Source of the DNA: Hellea sp.
Lineage (GTDB): Bacteria; Pseudomonadota; Alphaproteobacteria; Caulobacterales; Maricaulaceae
Reading direction: 5' to 3'
NCBI GenBank assembly: GCA_013002305.1
Contig: JABDKG010000096.1
Span: forward strand, 50,550 to 114,549
Length of the DNA stretch: 64,000 nucleotides
Both the position numbers and the translations under genes were made by a program. The notes below the pieces were generated by a model, which saw only the letters and a list, made by a program, of their open reading frames with translations, ran no database searches and had not been told where the DNA came from. Positions 46,401 through 54,843 of this stretch are shown here, in pieces. How positions within the stretch are numbered: position 1 is the stretch's first letter; every line of letters begins with the position of its first letter.

Positions 46401-47976
46401 AATGCGACAATGGCCGGTACATTTCAGACAAAACCGCTAGCGGTGTATCATCACCCATTGATCCGATAGACTCCTTTCCGCTTTCGGCCATAGGCGACAG
46501 AATAAGTTCTAGGTCTTCAAGCGTTTGGCCACAGGCAAATTGACGCCGAACCAGAGACTCGCCCGACAGGCTTGGTGCGGGCTCGGGGCCATCCAGTTTT
46601 TCGTCCAGATTGACGACCTTTCTGAGCCATTTTTCATAGGGCCGCTCACTCGCCAATTTGTCGAGGATTTCAGAGGAATGATAAAACTTTCCTTCGTCCA
46701 GATCGACTGCAATCAAACGCCCTGGTTTGATGAACCCTTTTTTGGTGATCTTGGTTTCCGATATCGGGCACATGCCTGTTTCACTGCCAACGGCCAATAG
46801 ACCGTCGGATGTTATGGCGTAGCGCATTGGACGCAAACCATTGCGATCAAGACCGGCCATACACCAGCGTCCGTCATAAGCGGCGAGCGCGGCAGGGCCG
46901 TCCCAAGGCTCCATCACGCCATTGCAATATTCGTAAAGCTTGCGCCAGCTATTTGGCATCAGGTCGCCTCGCTTGGAATAGGCTTCCGGGACCAATAGGG
47001 TTTTAGCCATCGGCGCATTTCGTCCAGCGCGCACCAGAAGCTCAAAAACGGCATCAAGGGCCGCTGAGTCCGAGCTGCCCTTTTGAATAATGGGTTTCAC
47101 GTCACCGGCGCGTTCTTTAAAGGCGCTGCTGGTCATCTTGATTTCATGATTTCTCATGAAATTTGTGTTGGCTTTGACCGTGTTAATTTCGCCATTATGA
47201 GCGATCATCCGAAATGGCTGAGCGAGCCACCACTGCGGAAACGTGTTGGTGGAGTAACGCTGATGATAAATCGCGGCACGGGAGATAAACCGCTCATCTT
47301 TGAGGTCTGGGTAAAAGGCATCGATGTCTTCCGCCAGAAACATGCCTTTATAGATAATGGTTTGGACCGAGAGCGAGCAGATATAAAAACTCGGAATCGC
47401 CGCCGCGATAACGCGCTTTTCAATTCGGCGTCTGACAATATAAAGTTCGCGCTCGAGCTTGTCGCCTTTACGGCCGCGCGAATCGCGAAACAGGACCTGT
47501 TCAATTGCGGGCCGCGTTGCTTGCGCTTTTTCACCAATAACGTCGACATTAATCGGAACCTGGCGCCAGCCAAAAATGTAAAAACCTTCCCGTAAAAGTT
47601 CGGATTCCACGATCGTACGAGCTTCCTCTTGGGCGGAGAAATCTGTGCGCGGTAAAAAAATCATACCTACCGCTATTTTCGAGTTGCCGGCTTTATGGCC
47701 TGTATGTTCGACTTGCGCTTTGAAAAACTGTTGAGCGATATCAAGCCGAATTCCAGCTCCATCTCCTGTCTTACCATCGGCGTCGATTGCACCGCGATGC
47801 CAGACATTTTTCAAGGCCTGGATAGATTTTTCAACAACGTCCCGCCTCGGTGTACCGTCGATGGACGCGACTAGACCGACGCCGCAGGCATCATGTTCTT
47901 CGGCCGGATCATAAGCACCAGCCGCAATAAGTGCGTCGCGATTCTGTTCGTAATTTTGTAGCCAGTCACTCATCAT
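43459..47976 (-). CDS. gltB: Glutamate synthase (NADPH) large subunit GltB
   Basis: GltB makes two glutamates from glutamine and 2-oxoglutarate. The 1505-residue protein has a short propeptide, then the nucleophile Cys in HDACGVGLVAS (about residue 31), the amidotransferase domain, a central domain, the FMN/2-oxoglutarate-binding synthase domain (GHNGGTGASP) and the [3Fe-4S] Cys set in GCIMVRQCHSNTCPVGVC. A C-terminal beta-helix domain with Gly-rich repeats ends it. The start overlaps the GFA-like gene by 4 nt. Order on the minus strand is gltD, GFA-like, gltB. Confidence 0.97.
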   Translation of the reverse strand: MMSDWLQNYEQNRDALIAAGAYDPAEEHDACGVGLVASIDGTPRRDVVEKSIQALKNVWHRGAIDADGKTGDGAGIRLDIAQQFFKAQVEHTGHKAGNSKIAVGMIFLPRTDFSAQEEARTIVESELLREGFYIFGWRQVPINVDVIGEKAQATRPAIEQVLFRDSRGRKGDKLERELYIVRRRIEKRVIAAAIPSFYICSLSVQTIIYKGMFLAEDIDAFYPDLKDERFISRAAIYHQRYSTNTFPQWWLAQPFRMIAHNGEINTVKANTNFMRNHEIKMTSSAFKERAGDVKPIIQKGSSDSAALDAVFELLVRAGRNAPMAKTLLVPEAYSKRGDLMPNSWRKLYEYCNGVMEPWDGPAALAAYDGRWCMAGLDRNGLRPMRYAITSDGLLAVGSETGMCPISETKITKKGFIKPGRLIAVDLDEGKFYHSSEILDKLASERPYEKWLRKVVNLDEKLDGPEPAPSLSGESLVRRQFACGQTLEDLELILSPMAESGKESIGSMGDDTPLAVLSEMYRPLSHFFRQKFSQVTNPPIDPLRETRVMGLKTRFRNLRNILSDGESQTREMLVLDSPVMTNGMYDRFIGMFSEQSYNLDCTFEKPINDARSGLTLKKALDRVRAEAEQAVQDGYENIILSDKAVSDSRPTIPVILAVGAIHAHLVSKGLRSSCSIIVQSAECLDTHYFAVLIGAGATAINAYMAQDSLADRVGRGLLNMDVDTAARNYKKAIEGGLLKIISKMGISVISSYRGGNNFEALGLSRSLVGECFPGMTSRISGIGLAGLEKKLLEIHERAFDPSVITLPIGGLYRVRAKSERHAYTADMIHMLQEAVTREDYELYKRYAEVVNNQSPIQIRDLLDLNPTAKPIAARRVQSVNEIWRRFCTPGMSLGALSPEAHGTLNIAMNRIGAKSVSGEGGEDRSRYKPLPNGDNPNSAVKQIASGRFGVTAEYLNQCREIEIKVAQGAKPGEGGQLPGFKVTEMIAKFRNATPGVTLISPPPHHDIYSIEDLAQLIYDLKQINPTARVAVKLVASTGVGTIAAGVAKAKADTILIAGHNGGTGASPNTSLKYAGMPWELGLSEAHQVLTLNNLRDGVTLRTDGGLKTGRDIVIAAMLGAEEFGIGTLSLVAMGCIMVRQCHSNTCPVGVCVQDPRLREKFTGTPEKVINLMSFIAEEVREILAKIGFERLEDIIGRTDLLTQVSRGAEHLDDLDLNPILARVDSRKVQDSRQTRIEVPDSLDPLIIADARQFFERNEKTALTYTVQNVHRAVGTRTSSEIYRTFGNADLPPGHLTIRLRGSAGQSLGAFGVKGLRLIVDGDANDYVGKGLSGAEIIVSPQGRSKINAHLSAIVGNTCLYGATAGTLLAAGRAGERFAVRNSGARAVVEGCGTNGCEYMTGGTVVIIGAVGDNFGAGMSGGMAYVYDPDSNFERAVNPDMVIWQRFGTEHWEAECKTLIEEHALMTGSEFSKKLLSEWELERGHFWQIVPKEMLSRLAQPLSEAAE

Positions 47977-48395
47977 TGATCCTGTAAAGGGTTGGCCAGC
48001 ACATCGGATCGGGTGAAGTGCGGTGCATTGTTCGGGACGGTTTGATAAGGCGCTTTGTCATCGACAAAAATATGCGCCTCCAGTTTTAACTCGGATAAAT
48101 CGTCGAGCGCTCCAAGACTGACGTCAAAATAGGATGGATCGATATTGGATTGCCAAAACAGGCTTGATCCACAATCAGCGCAAAATCCACGACGGGCTTT
48201 GCTCGACGAGGCGTACCATTTCAATCCGTCATCTTTGGTAAGGATGAGTTCTCCCTTTAGCTCTGCGCCGTGAAAGGCTCCGCCGCCATTTTGCTTGCGG
48301 CACATGCCGCAATAACAGGCCGAAACCCTTTTGGCCTCGCCGTTTGCCTCAAATGTGACATTGCCGCACAAACAGCTTCCGTTGAGGCAAGTCAT
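47973..48395 (-). CDS. GFA-family (glutathione-dependent formaldehyde-activating-like) protein
   Basis: A 140-residue protein with the complete Cys set of the GFA/CENP-V fold: CLCGNVTF, CYCGMCRKQNGGG and FCADCGSSLFW. GFA family members bind two zinc ions; only some act on formaldehyde-glutathione adducts. It is placed between gltD and gltB with 4-nt overlaps on both sides, so it should be made in equal number with the glutamate synthase subunits. A role in glutamate synthase or in detoxification is inference. Confidence 0.88.
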   Translation of the reverse strand: MTCLNGSCLCGNVTFEANGEAKRVSACYCGMCRKQNGGGAFHGAELKGELILTKDDGLKWYASSSKARRGFCADCGSSLFWQSNIDPSYFDVSLGALDDLSELKLEAHIFVDDKAPYQTVPNNAPHFTRSDVLANPLQDQ

Positions 48396-49816
48396 TCTGC
48401 AACCTCAAGCTGTTGGGCGGCGACTTCCATGAGATATGTATGCATGTGATCTGCAGCGTCTCGGCCTTCACGTATAGCCCAGACAACAAGCGATGCGCCG
48501 CGCGCAATATCACCAGCCGCGAAGACGCCTGGCAGATTGGTTTCAAATGTTACTGGATTGACCCGAACAGTTCCCCATCTTGTGGTCGTGAGTTCCGGTG
48601 TCAGATTGTCCATATTTTCAGGCAGGAACCCAAGCGCTTTGATCACGAGGTCGGCATGGACATTAAACTCCGCGCCGGAAATAGGTTCGGGCGTCTGCCG
48701 TCCGGACGGGTCTTTGAGGCCCAAACGCATTTTGTCGGCTAGCACGGTTGTAACCCGTCCGTCTTCACCGATGAGAAATTTTGGCGAAGCAAGCCAGCGA
48801 AATACAACACCCTCTTCTTTGGCGTTGTGCGTTTCTCGGGCTGACCCCGGCATGTTCGCTTCATCGCGGCGGTATAGACAGGTCACAGATTTTGCGCCTT
48901 GCCGGACAGCAGTCCGAACGCAGTCCATCGCTGTGTCGCCGCCGCCAATAACAACAACATCCAGTCCTTCTGCTGTATCACTCTTGACCTTATCGCCGAG
49001 CCCCCGGCGATTGCTATCTACCAAATAGGACAGAGCCGGTTTCACATTTTCCAGATCGGACCCCTTGCAATCGAGATCGCGAGCCTTGTAAACACCTGTC
49101 GCTATTAATAGCGCATCGTGTTTTTCTCTGAGTTTTTCAAAGCTTATATCCACCCCAACATCGACGCCGAGTACAAATTTGACGCCGCCCTTGGCAAGGC
49201 GCTCTGTGCGGCGCTCGACGATTGATTTTTCGAGTTTGAAGTTTGGAATGCCGTAGATCAAAAGACCGCCAGCGCGATCGGATCGTTCATAAACTGTAAC
49301 TTGCCAACCTTGCTCCCGAAGTGCCTCAGCAGCGGCCAACCCTGCTGGACCAGACCCAATAATGCCAACAGATTGGGCGCGTTCAAATCTCGGTTTGAGG
49401 GGCGCGACCCACCCCTCTTGCCAGGCAGTGTCGGTGAGGAACCGCTCAACTGAGCCGATTGTGACAGTGCCATGACCTGATTTTTCGATCACGCAGCTGC
49501 CTTCGCAAAGGCGATCTTGTGGACAAATTCTTCCGCAAATTTCCGGCATGGAATTGGTCGATGCGGAAACGGTATAGGCTTCCTGAAGGCGGCCTTCCGC
49601 GGTTAGACGAAGCCAGTCTGGAATGTTGTTTTGGAGTGGACAATGATTCTGGCAAAAAGGGACTCCGCATTGTGAACAACGCGATGCCTGCTCCTGCGCT
49701 TTAGCATCAATATAGTCTCTATAAATTTCAGCAAAATCGTCCCGGCGATGCTCTGCCCGTCGTTTTTCGGGCATCTCGCGATCAGTTTCTACAAATTTCA
49801 GCATGCGCTCGGGCAT
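48392..49816 (-). CDS. gltD: Glutamate synthase (NADPH) small subunit GltD
   Basis: GltD passes electrons from NADPH to GltB through FAD and Fe-S clusters. N-terminal Cys clusters are CSQCGVPFCQNHCP and CGRICPQDRLCEGSC. FAD binding is seen in GIIGSGPAGLAAAE and NADPH binding in VVIGGGDTAMDC; a later AAGDIARGASLVVWA closes the FAD site. The frame opens at GTG 49828, but GGAG precedes ATG 49816 by 6 nt, giving 474 residues. It is the first gene of gltD-GFA-gltB, with 4-nt overlaps. Confidence 0.95.
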   Translation of the reverse strand: MPERMLKFVETDREMPEKRRAEHRRDDFAEIYRDYIDAKAQEQASRCSQCGVPFCQNHCPLQNNIPDWLRLTAEGRLQEAYTVSASTNSMPEICGRICPQDRLCEGSCVIEKSGHGTVTIGSVERFLTDTAWQEGWVAPLKPRFERAQSVGIIGSGPAGLAAAEALREQGWQVTVYERSDRAGGLLIYGIPNFKLEKSIVERRTERLAKGGVKFVLGVDVGVDISFEKLREKHDALLIATGVYKARDLDCKGSDLENVKPALSYLVDSNRRGLGDKVKSDTAEGLDVVVIGGGDTAMDCVRTAVRQGAKSVTCLYRRDEANMPGSARETHNAKEEGVVFRWLASPKFLIGEDGRVTTVLADKMRLGLKDPSGRQTPEPISGAEFNVHADLVIKALGFLPENMDNLTPELTTTRWGTVRVNPVTFETNLPGVFAAGDIARGASLVVWAIREGRDAADHMHTYLMEVAAQQLEVAE

Positions 49817-50024
49817 GAATAACTCCACATAATGATTGGATGGGGCGGGGAGACCGATTGTATCTTATCAGAGAGCGAATTCCGACGTCAAAAGGCACAA
49901 AATTCTATATCGGAGCCTTTTAAGGGGCAATTGTTGCCTATTTGCATCCAAAATCTCTTTAAAAGAGGTTAATTTTGAGGTTTCGAGCCTTATTTGATGC
50001 GTTTACACCCTGAGGCGCGCAAAA

Positions 50025-50049
50025 TTGTCCTGCGACAAATTGTCAGTAT
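50025..50049. promoter_or_regulatory. Overlapping TTGTC/GACAA dyads upstream of uppP, copy 1
   Basis: TTGTC (50025-50029), CTGC, GACAA (50034-50038), A, TTGTC (50040-50044). The core GACAA-A-TTGTC is a perfect dyad. The 15-nt string TGCGACAAATTGTCA recurs with changes at 50128. A regulator site is likely; the protein is unknown. Confidence 0.5.
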
Positions 50050-50127
50050 CAACAATAAGCCAGAGTTAATAAATTTATAAGCTTATGATATATATGGAAA
50101 ATATTGACTTAATTGGCTAAATTAACC

Positions 50128-50146
50128 TGCGACAAAATGTCAATAT
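50128..50146. promoter_or_regulatory. TGCGACAAA dyad upstream of uppP, copy 2
   Basis: TGCGACAAAATGTCAATAT is the same motif as at 50031 with few changes; the core is GACA-AAA-TGTC. The two copies are 97 nt apart. Confidence 0.5.
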
Positions 50147-50261
50147 GATGTAAAATATTCGATTTCCAGACCCAAACACGTCTTGTCACCTCAGGATCGC
50201 CTTATTTTTATCATCGTCAATCCGTAAGACCTTGGTAACCCTGACTGGCTAAATCACCCCT

Positions 50262-51065
50262 ATGCCGATTCACTATTTGATATTGTTGGCCATTATTCAG
50301 GGCCTAACGGAATTTCTTCCGGTATCAAGTTCGGCCCATCTGATATTGCCGGAGGCTATGGGGATTGGAAAGCAGGGGGCTTTGATTGATGTGATGGCCC
50401 ACTTTGGATCTTTGTTCGCTGTCCTGATTTACTTCCGAAAAGATGTCGCTGCGATTCTTTTAGGATTAAACGATCTTCTCGCGAAGCGATTGAACAACAA
50501 TTCAGCTTTAGCTCTAAATCTGATCGTTGCGACACCGCCCGCATTGCTGGTCGGTGCTTTTCTCGCCCTGGGTGGATATGATGAATTGCTGCGCAAGGCA
50601 TGGATTATTGGCGCCGCCTCAATTGTCTTCGGGATTATTCTCTGGTGGGCTGATATTCGGTACGCCCGTACACGCACGACTGAAGAACTGACTTGGCGCG
50701 GAGCTTTTAATATGGGTTTGGCACAGACGTTGGCCTTTATCCCTGGTACGTCCCGATCCGGCATCACTATAACAGCTGGGCGTATGATGAATATGACACG
50801 GGTCGAAGCGGCACGATTTTCTATGTTGATGAGCTTACCGATTATTGGCGCGAGCGGATTTTTCGCCATTATAAAGCTATCGCAAACCGATGCTGGCATG
50901 ACTGCTAATCTGACGGATGGCATGATAGTAGCGGCCCTATCATTTTTTTCCGCTTACATCGCAATTGCGTTTTTTATGAAACTGGTATCGCGTATTGGCA
51001 TGTTCCCATTCATGCTTTATCGTGTCGCCTTGGGGTTGGTTATTTTTTTCTGGTTGGTATTTTAA
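50262..51065 (+). CDS. uppP: Undecaprenyl-diphosphatase UppP
   Basis: UppP (BacA) removes one phosphate from undecaprenyl diphosphate to recycle the cell-wall lipid carrier. The 267-residue membrane protein begins with AIIQGLTEFLPVSSSAHL, the first family signature with the catalytic Glu. PGTSRSGITITAGRMM supplies the second. Many TM helices follow. It is followed almost at once (1 nt) by a serine hydrolase gene, so both may be expressed together. Confidence 0.95.
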   Translation: MPIHYLILLAIIQGLTEFLPVSSSAHLILPEAMGIGKQGALIDVMAHFGSLFAVLIYFRKDVAAILLGLNDLLAKRLNNNSALALNLIVATPPALLVGAFLALGGYDELLRKAWIIGAASIVFGIILWWADIRYARTRTTEELTWRGAFNMGLAQTLAFIPGTSRSGITITAGRMMNMTRVEAARFSMLMSLPIIGASGFFAIIKLSQTDAGMTANLTDGMIVAALSFFSAYIAIAFFMKLVSRIGMFPFMLYRVALGLVIFFWLVF

Positions 51066-51066
51066 C

Positions 51067-52242
51067 ATGCGTCGTATGATCGTCTCAATTATGGCAGGAT
51101 GTGTGAGCTTGCCCGCTTTAGCAGGATCGATAAACACAGACGAAGTTGACCGGCGTATTCAGCAGCTAATGGATCGACCAGAAATGGCGGGACTTGCGGT
51201 TGCCATCGTCGAAAACGGCGAAGTCACATTCTCCAAAGGCTACGGTTATGCCGATAAAGCGACAAGAAAAAAAGTTTCTCAAAAAACGGTTTTTCGCTGG
51301 GCGTCTTTATCTAAAGGCGTTGCGGCCACGACCGTGGCGCAGCTCTCTATCGAAGACAAGCTAGAACTCCAAACACCCATTACAAATTACACGTCAACAT
51401 TGGTTATGCCGGGCTCTAATTATGATGTCTCGCTTGAGGATGTTCTAGCTCAGCGGACAGGTCTGACGTCTAACGCCTATGATGTTAAAATCGAGGATGG
51501 GCAGGCGGCCAAAAAAGTTAGAGGTGCCCTAGGGGACGTTCGGCGGGTTTGTGAACCGGGGGAATGCCATTCCTATCAAAATGTGATCTTTGACAGCGCC
51601 GCTGAAGCGGTAGAGCAAGCCGCCGGATTGCCTTATAAAACGGTGGTTACCCAAAATATTTTCGATCCGCTCGGCATGGAAAGCGCCAGTGTCTCATATC
51701 AAGGTCTTCACCAGTCGGCGGACTGGGCGCGGCCGCATAATCGCTACGGCAACCGGATTTCCAAAGTGAAGCCCACTTATTACCGTATTCCAGCGGCGGC
51801 CGGTGTGAATTCGTCGGTTGAAGATCTGGCCAAATGGATGCAGGCGCAATTTCCGCAAGACAGCTTGCTCGGGCCTGATGTGCTATCGCTCACGCAAACG
51901 CCGCGGATCAGTACGCCGCGCGAAGACCGAAAAATGCGCCGTCATTATGGTGCTTTGACTCAGTCGCGATATGGTCTTGGCTGGCGCATTTATGATCTTG
52001 ATGGCCGGCAAGTCGTTGGTCACCGCGGCGCGGTCGAAGGTTATCGGGCTTCAATACTATTTGACCCTGAGCTTAAAACCGGTGTCGCTATCTTGTGGAA
52101 TAGCAGCCACTCTCGCCCGGCGGGTCTCGCTCTTGAAGTGTTCGACCAAGTCTATGAAAATCCGCGCCGGGACTGGATGCGTTTGGGGCCTGGAAAAGCC
52201 TTGCCGCATTCACAAACAACAATGATGGGTTCTGGCGGCTAA
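51067..52242 (+). CDS. Serine hydrolase of the beta-lactamase/penicillin-binding family
   Basis: A 391-residue exported protein with a signal peptide (MRRMIVSIMAGCVSLPALAG). The class C-like active-site motifs are SLSK (Ser-x-x-Lys), YQN (Tyr-x-Asn) and HRG in GHRGAVEGYR. Members include DD-carboxypeptidases, esterases and beta-lactamases; the exact activity is undecided. ATG 51067 is chosen because the frame's first codon at 50995 lies inside uppP and would precede the signal peptide. It lies 1 nt after uppP, which fits a cell-wall role. Confidence 0.85.
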   Translation: MRRMIVSIMAGCVSLPALAGSINTDEVDRRIQQLMDRPEMAGLAVAIVENGEVTFSKGYGYADKATRKKVSQKTVFRWASLSKGVAATTVAQLSIEDKLELQTPITNYTSTLVMPGSNYDVSLEDVLAQRTGLTSNAYDVKIEDGQAAKKVRGALGDVRRVCEPGECHSYQNVIFDSAAEAVEQAAGLPYKTVVTQNIFDPLGMESASVSYQGLHQSADWARPHNRYGNRISKVKPTYYRIPAAAGVNSSVEDLAKWMQAQFPQDSLLGPDVLSLTQTPRISTPREDRKMRRHYGALTQSRYGLGWRIYDLDGRQVVGHRGAVEGYRASILFDPELKTGVAILWNSSHSRPAGLALEVFDQVYENPRRDWMRLGPGKALPHSQTTMMGSGG

Positions 52243-52748
52243 AGCGTCCCGCCAAAGAAATCAAACTTGCCGAGCGGCACGCCATTATGCCGTAATATAT
52301 TATAGGCGGCGCTATTGTGGAAATAGACATTGGGCATCGTAAAGCCCTGCAAATATGTAATGCCTGTAAAATCGACATCCATGGGTCCAAGTTTAATCGA
52401 GAAGGCGCGGTCTTCTTTTCCATCCAAATCGGCCGATGAAAATTTGGCAAGCTCCTTGCGGGTTTTGGCGATCAACCCGTATAATTCGTCGAAGGTTTCT
52501 TCTGTTTCTTCATAGATCGGCGGCTCACTACCAACAATGCGATGTGGGCAGTTTTTGATCAAAGACGCGACAACTTGAACCTGTTTCTTAAGCGGGTACA
52601 TGTCCGGCGCAAGTCTGGCATTTAAAAAAACCTCTGCCGCAATGTCGCGTGATTTTGCGTTTTCCTCGCCCTTTTCCAAAAGATGTTTCAGGCTGGTCAT
52701 CGCCTTATCAAGAACCGGAATAGACATATTGTACAAGGATAGGGACAT
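52239..52748 (-). CDS. DUF1993-domain protein
   Basis: A 169-residue cytosolic protein of the DUF1993 (DinB-like) family. Matching stretches are MSIPVLDKAMTSLKHLLEKG near the N-terminus, ARLAPDMYPL in the middle, and YFHNSAAYNILRHNGVPLGK at the end. The DUF1993 fold is a four-helix bundle; no reaction is known. It overlaps the end of the serine hydrolase gene by 4 nt on the opposite strand. Confidence 0.88.
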   Translation of the reverse strand: MSLSLYNMSIPVLDKAMTSLKHLLEKGEENAKSRDIAAEVFLNARLAPDMYPLKKQVQVVASLIKNCPHRIVGSEPPIYEETEETFDELYGLIAKTRKELAKFSSADLDGKEDRAFSIKLGPMDVDFTGITYLQGFTMPNVYFHNSAAYNILRHNGVPLGKFDFFGGTL

Positions 52749-52841
52749 GTTAGCTCTCTTTTTAAATAATGACCCGACTTACCAAACAATACTCCGGCTA
52801 GATAGGCCTGCAAACTGCGGGACTGGTCTACAAAACTGTAT

Positions 52842-52866
52842 AAAAAGAGGGGCGCAAAGCCCCTCG
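52842..52866 (-). terminator. Terminator of the methyltransferase-like lipoprotein gene
   Basis: GAGGGGC (52847-52853), 5-nt loop, GCCCCTC (52859-52865). On the minus strand the stem is followed by a T run. It lies 19 nt past the stop at 52885. Confidence 0.85.
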
Positions 52867-52884
52867 ATTGATGTCTTATTCTGA

Positions 52885-53826
52885 CTATTCTTTGATTTTA
52901 AACTTCAATGTCATGCGATCGGTTTCGCCAATGGCCTCCATTTTAGCTCGAAGCTCTGGGTCTTCCCGGCTTGTGCCAAGAGTTGGCGGCAGTCGCCAAA
53001 CCATATCTTCATTGGCTGCGGTAGCCTGGTCTTTTGGATTGGCGTTAATTTCGCTTTCCCGCACAAGTTCGAACCCGGCTTCTTCCATAATCTGGATTAC
53101 AGTGCTCTGTTTCATGTAACCATTGTCGCCATTGGCCCAATCATCAGGCTGATCCTCGCTAGCCCTATGGGCAACAATTCCGACGATACCATCTGGCTTC
53201 AAAATGGTTTTGATATCGGCAAGAGCGCCTGGCATGTGAGCTTGATCAAACCGATTCAAATGGTGAATAGCACGCGGAAGGAAGACGACATCGACAGTTC
53301 CCAGCATGTCTTCGGGAGCGCTACCAAAAGCAAAAGCGGATAGTTGGGTTTTCCCGCCATTTTGCCATTCCTGTGCGTCGGCCGTCCATTTGGTGGCCCA
53401 TGTTTTCTTACCCTCTAAATAGTCAGCATCCGCGAATCCGCCAAATTCCTGCCACATGTCGATCGAGTAATCGATACCAATAAGGTGGCCTTCATCCCCT
53501 AAATATGGGAGCAGGATTTTAGAGTACCAGCCACCGCCGGGCAATACTTCGGCCACAGTCATTCCAGGTTCAACACCGAAGAATTCCAGCGTCGCTTGCG
53601 GGTTGCGATATTGATAGCGGGCTTTGACATTATCAGGCTGCGCGGCCAAAATATCGGCGAGTTTCTCAGTTGTTTTTTCAGGATCGGTGACCTGCTCAGG
53701 CTTCGGTTCTTTCTTATCAATTTGTTCAGCCGTGGCATCAGCAGTTTGTTCCGCTGGCGCGTCTGATTTGGAGCAGGCCGCCATAGGTAAAGCTAGCGCA
53801 GCTGCGAGGAGCAAATAATGTTTCAT
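52885..53826 (-). CDS. Exported methyltransferase-fold lipoprotein
   Basis: A 313-residue protein with a lipobox (LPMAACSKSD) and an acidic/Lys-rich linker. It then has a Rossmann methyltransferase domain: VAEVLPGGGWYSKIL (motif I region) and HLIGIDYS. Methyltransferases are normally cytosolic because they need S-adenosylmethionine, so export is odd. The glycine motif is present, and the catalytic state is unclear. A terminator follows. Confidence 0.75.
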   Translation of the reverse strand: MKHYLLLAAALALPMAACSKSDAPAEQTADATAEQIDKKEPKPEQVTDPEKTTEKLADILAAQPDNVKARYQYRNPQATLEFFGVEPGMTVAEVLPGGGWYSKILLPYLGDEGHLIGIDYSIDMWQEFGGFADADYLEGKKTWATKWTADAQEWQNGGKTQLSAFAFGSAPEDMLGTVDVVFLPRAIHHLNRFDQAHMPGALADIKTILKPDGIVGIVAHRASEDQPDDWANGDNGYMKQSTVIQIMEEAGFELVRESEINANPKDQATAANEDMVWRLPPTLGTSREDPELRAKMEAIGETDRMTLKFKIKE

Positions 53827-53910
53827 GTCTATCTCTCAAATTTAGTAGCCGATTATCTAGCGCAGAAAAATTTGGCCGTACAGCCCTTGCAGGTTGAAAT
53901 CATCATTCCC

Positions 53911-53943
53911 ATATGATAGGAATAGATATCATAATGATATCAT
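53911..53943. repeat. Phased GATA repeats, candidate operator of the SPFH operon
   Basis: GATA occurs at 53915, 53925 and 53936, each 10-11 nt apart. The last two are GATATCAT direct repeats (53925-53932, 53936-53943), and ATGATATCAT is a perfect palindrome at 53934-53943. It lies 24 nt upstream of the SPFH gene. Confidence 0.6.
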
Positions 53944-53966
53944 ATTATTAACTCTGGGAGAGAAGT

Positions 53967-54839
53967 ATGAGTGATATTAGAGAACGCAATGTTTCATCCA
54001 TCAGCGGAATTCCGCTGTTAATCCTATTCCTCGCCATGATCGGCGCCGCGATATTTCTATTCGTCACGGGCGGTCAATCCCGCGATTTTGTTAGAATAAT
54101 TGGCGCCGCCATTTTGTTTGTAGCAACAATTTTTGGTATGATCGGACTATATAAAGTCGAACCTAATCAGTCGGCCGTCTTGTCGCTATTTGGCAAATAT
54201 ATCGGCACAGTTCGCACACCAGGCCTGAGATTTAACAACCCTTTTTACAGCAAAAAGAAAGTCTCGCTCCGGGTTCGGAACTTTGAAAGCGGCAAACTTA
54301 AAGTCAACGAGCTTGATGGCTCGCCGATTGAAATTGCCGCCATTGTAGTCTGGGAAGTTTCGGATTCGGCCGAAGCCGTATTTAATGTCGATAGCTATGA
54401 GAGCTTTGTGCAAATTCAGTCAGAAGCGGCCATTCGGGCTATGGCAACAAGTTATCCTTACGATCAACATGAAGATGGGCAAATTTCGCTGAGGTCTCAC
54501 CCGGCTGAAATTTCCGAACGACTGAAAGACGAAATTCAAGATCGATTGGCCCAGGCCGGCATCAATGTGATTGAAGCGCGGATTTCGCATCTGGCTTATT
54601 CGCCGGAAATTGCTCAAGCGATGCTTCAACGGCAGCAAGCCGGCGCGATTATTGCGGCGCGTCAGAAAATCGTTGAAGGTGCGGTCGGCATGGTTGAGCA
54701 TGCGCTTGATGAGTTATCCCAGAAGGGCGTTGTCGAGCTTGATCAGGAACGCCGCGCGACCATGGTCAGCAATCTTCTTGTGGTTCTATGTTCAGATCGC
54801 GCGACCCAACCGGTCGTCAATACTGGCTCACTTTACTAA
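53967..54839 (+). CDS. SPFH/Band 7 membrane protein
   Basis: A 290-residue membrane scaffold. Two N-terminal hydrophobic segments (about 13-35 and 45-65) are followed by an SPFH domain starting with YKVEPNQSAVLSLFGKY and TVRTPGLRFNNPF, and then a helical region (SPEIAQAMLQRQQAGA). The prohibitin/stomatin family forms membrane microdomains and interacts with proteases. No NfeD partner is present here. GGGAGAGAAGT precedes the ATG. It leads an operon with a ribbon-helix-helix gene and a DUF4177 gene. Confidence 0.9.
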   Translation: MSDIRERNVSSISGIPLLILFLAMIGAAIFLFVTGGQSRDFVRIIGAAILFVATIFGMIGLYKVEPNQSAVLSLFGKYIGTVRTPGLRFNNPFYSKKKVSLRVRNFESGKLKVNELDGSPIEIAAIVVWEVSDSAEAVFNVDSYESFVQIQSEAAIRAMATSYPYDQHEDGQISLRSHPAEISERLKDEIQDRLAQAGINVIEARISHLAYSPEIAQAMLQRQQAGAIIAARQKIVEGAVGMVEHALDELSQKGVVELDQERRATMVSNLLVVLCSDRATQPVVNTGSLY

Positions 54840-54843
54840 AGGC

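Larger units (their letters stand above)
49829..50261. other. Divergent intergenic region between gltD and uppP (433 nt)
   Basis: AT-rich gap containing two related dyads at 50025-50049 and 50128-50146. No RNA gene or short ORF was recognised. It should hold the promoters of both gltD and uppP. Confidence 0.5.

Noticed and set aside
47083..47595. 170-codon open frame antisense to gltB
   Set aside because: It has no recognisable domain and lies inside a well-supported gltB.
50109..50125. TTAA repeats near 50110 as a CtrA box
   Set aside because: The gap is 9 nt rather than 7.
54571..54843. Upstream part of the RHH reading frame
   Set aside because: It lies inside the SPFH gene in another frame and shows no domain; only the part from about 54844 looks coding.
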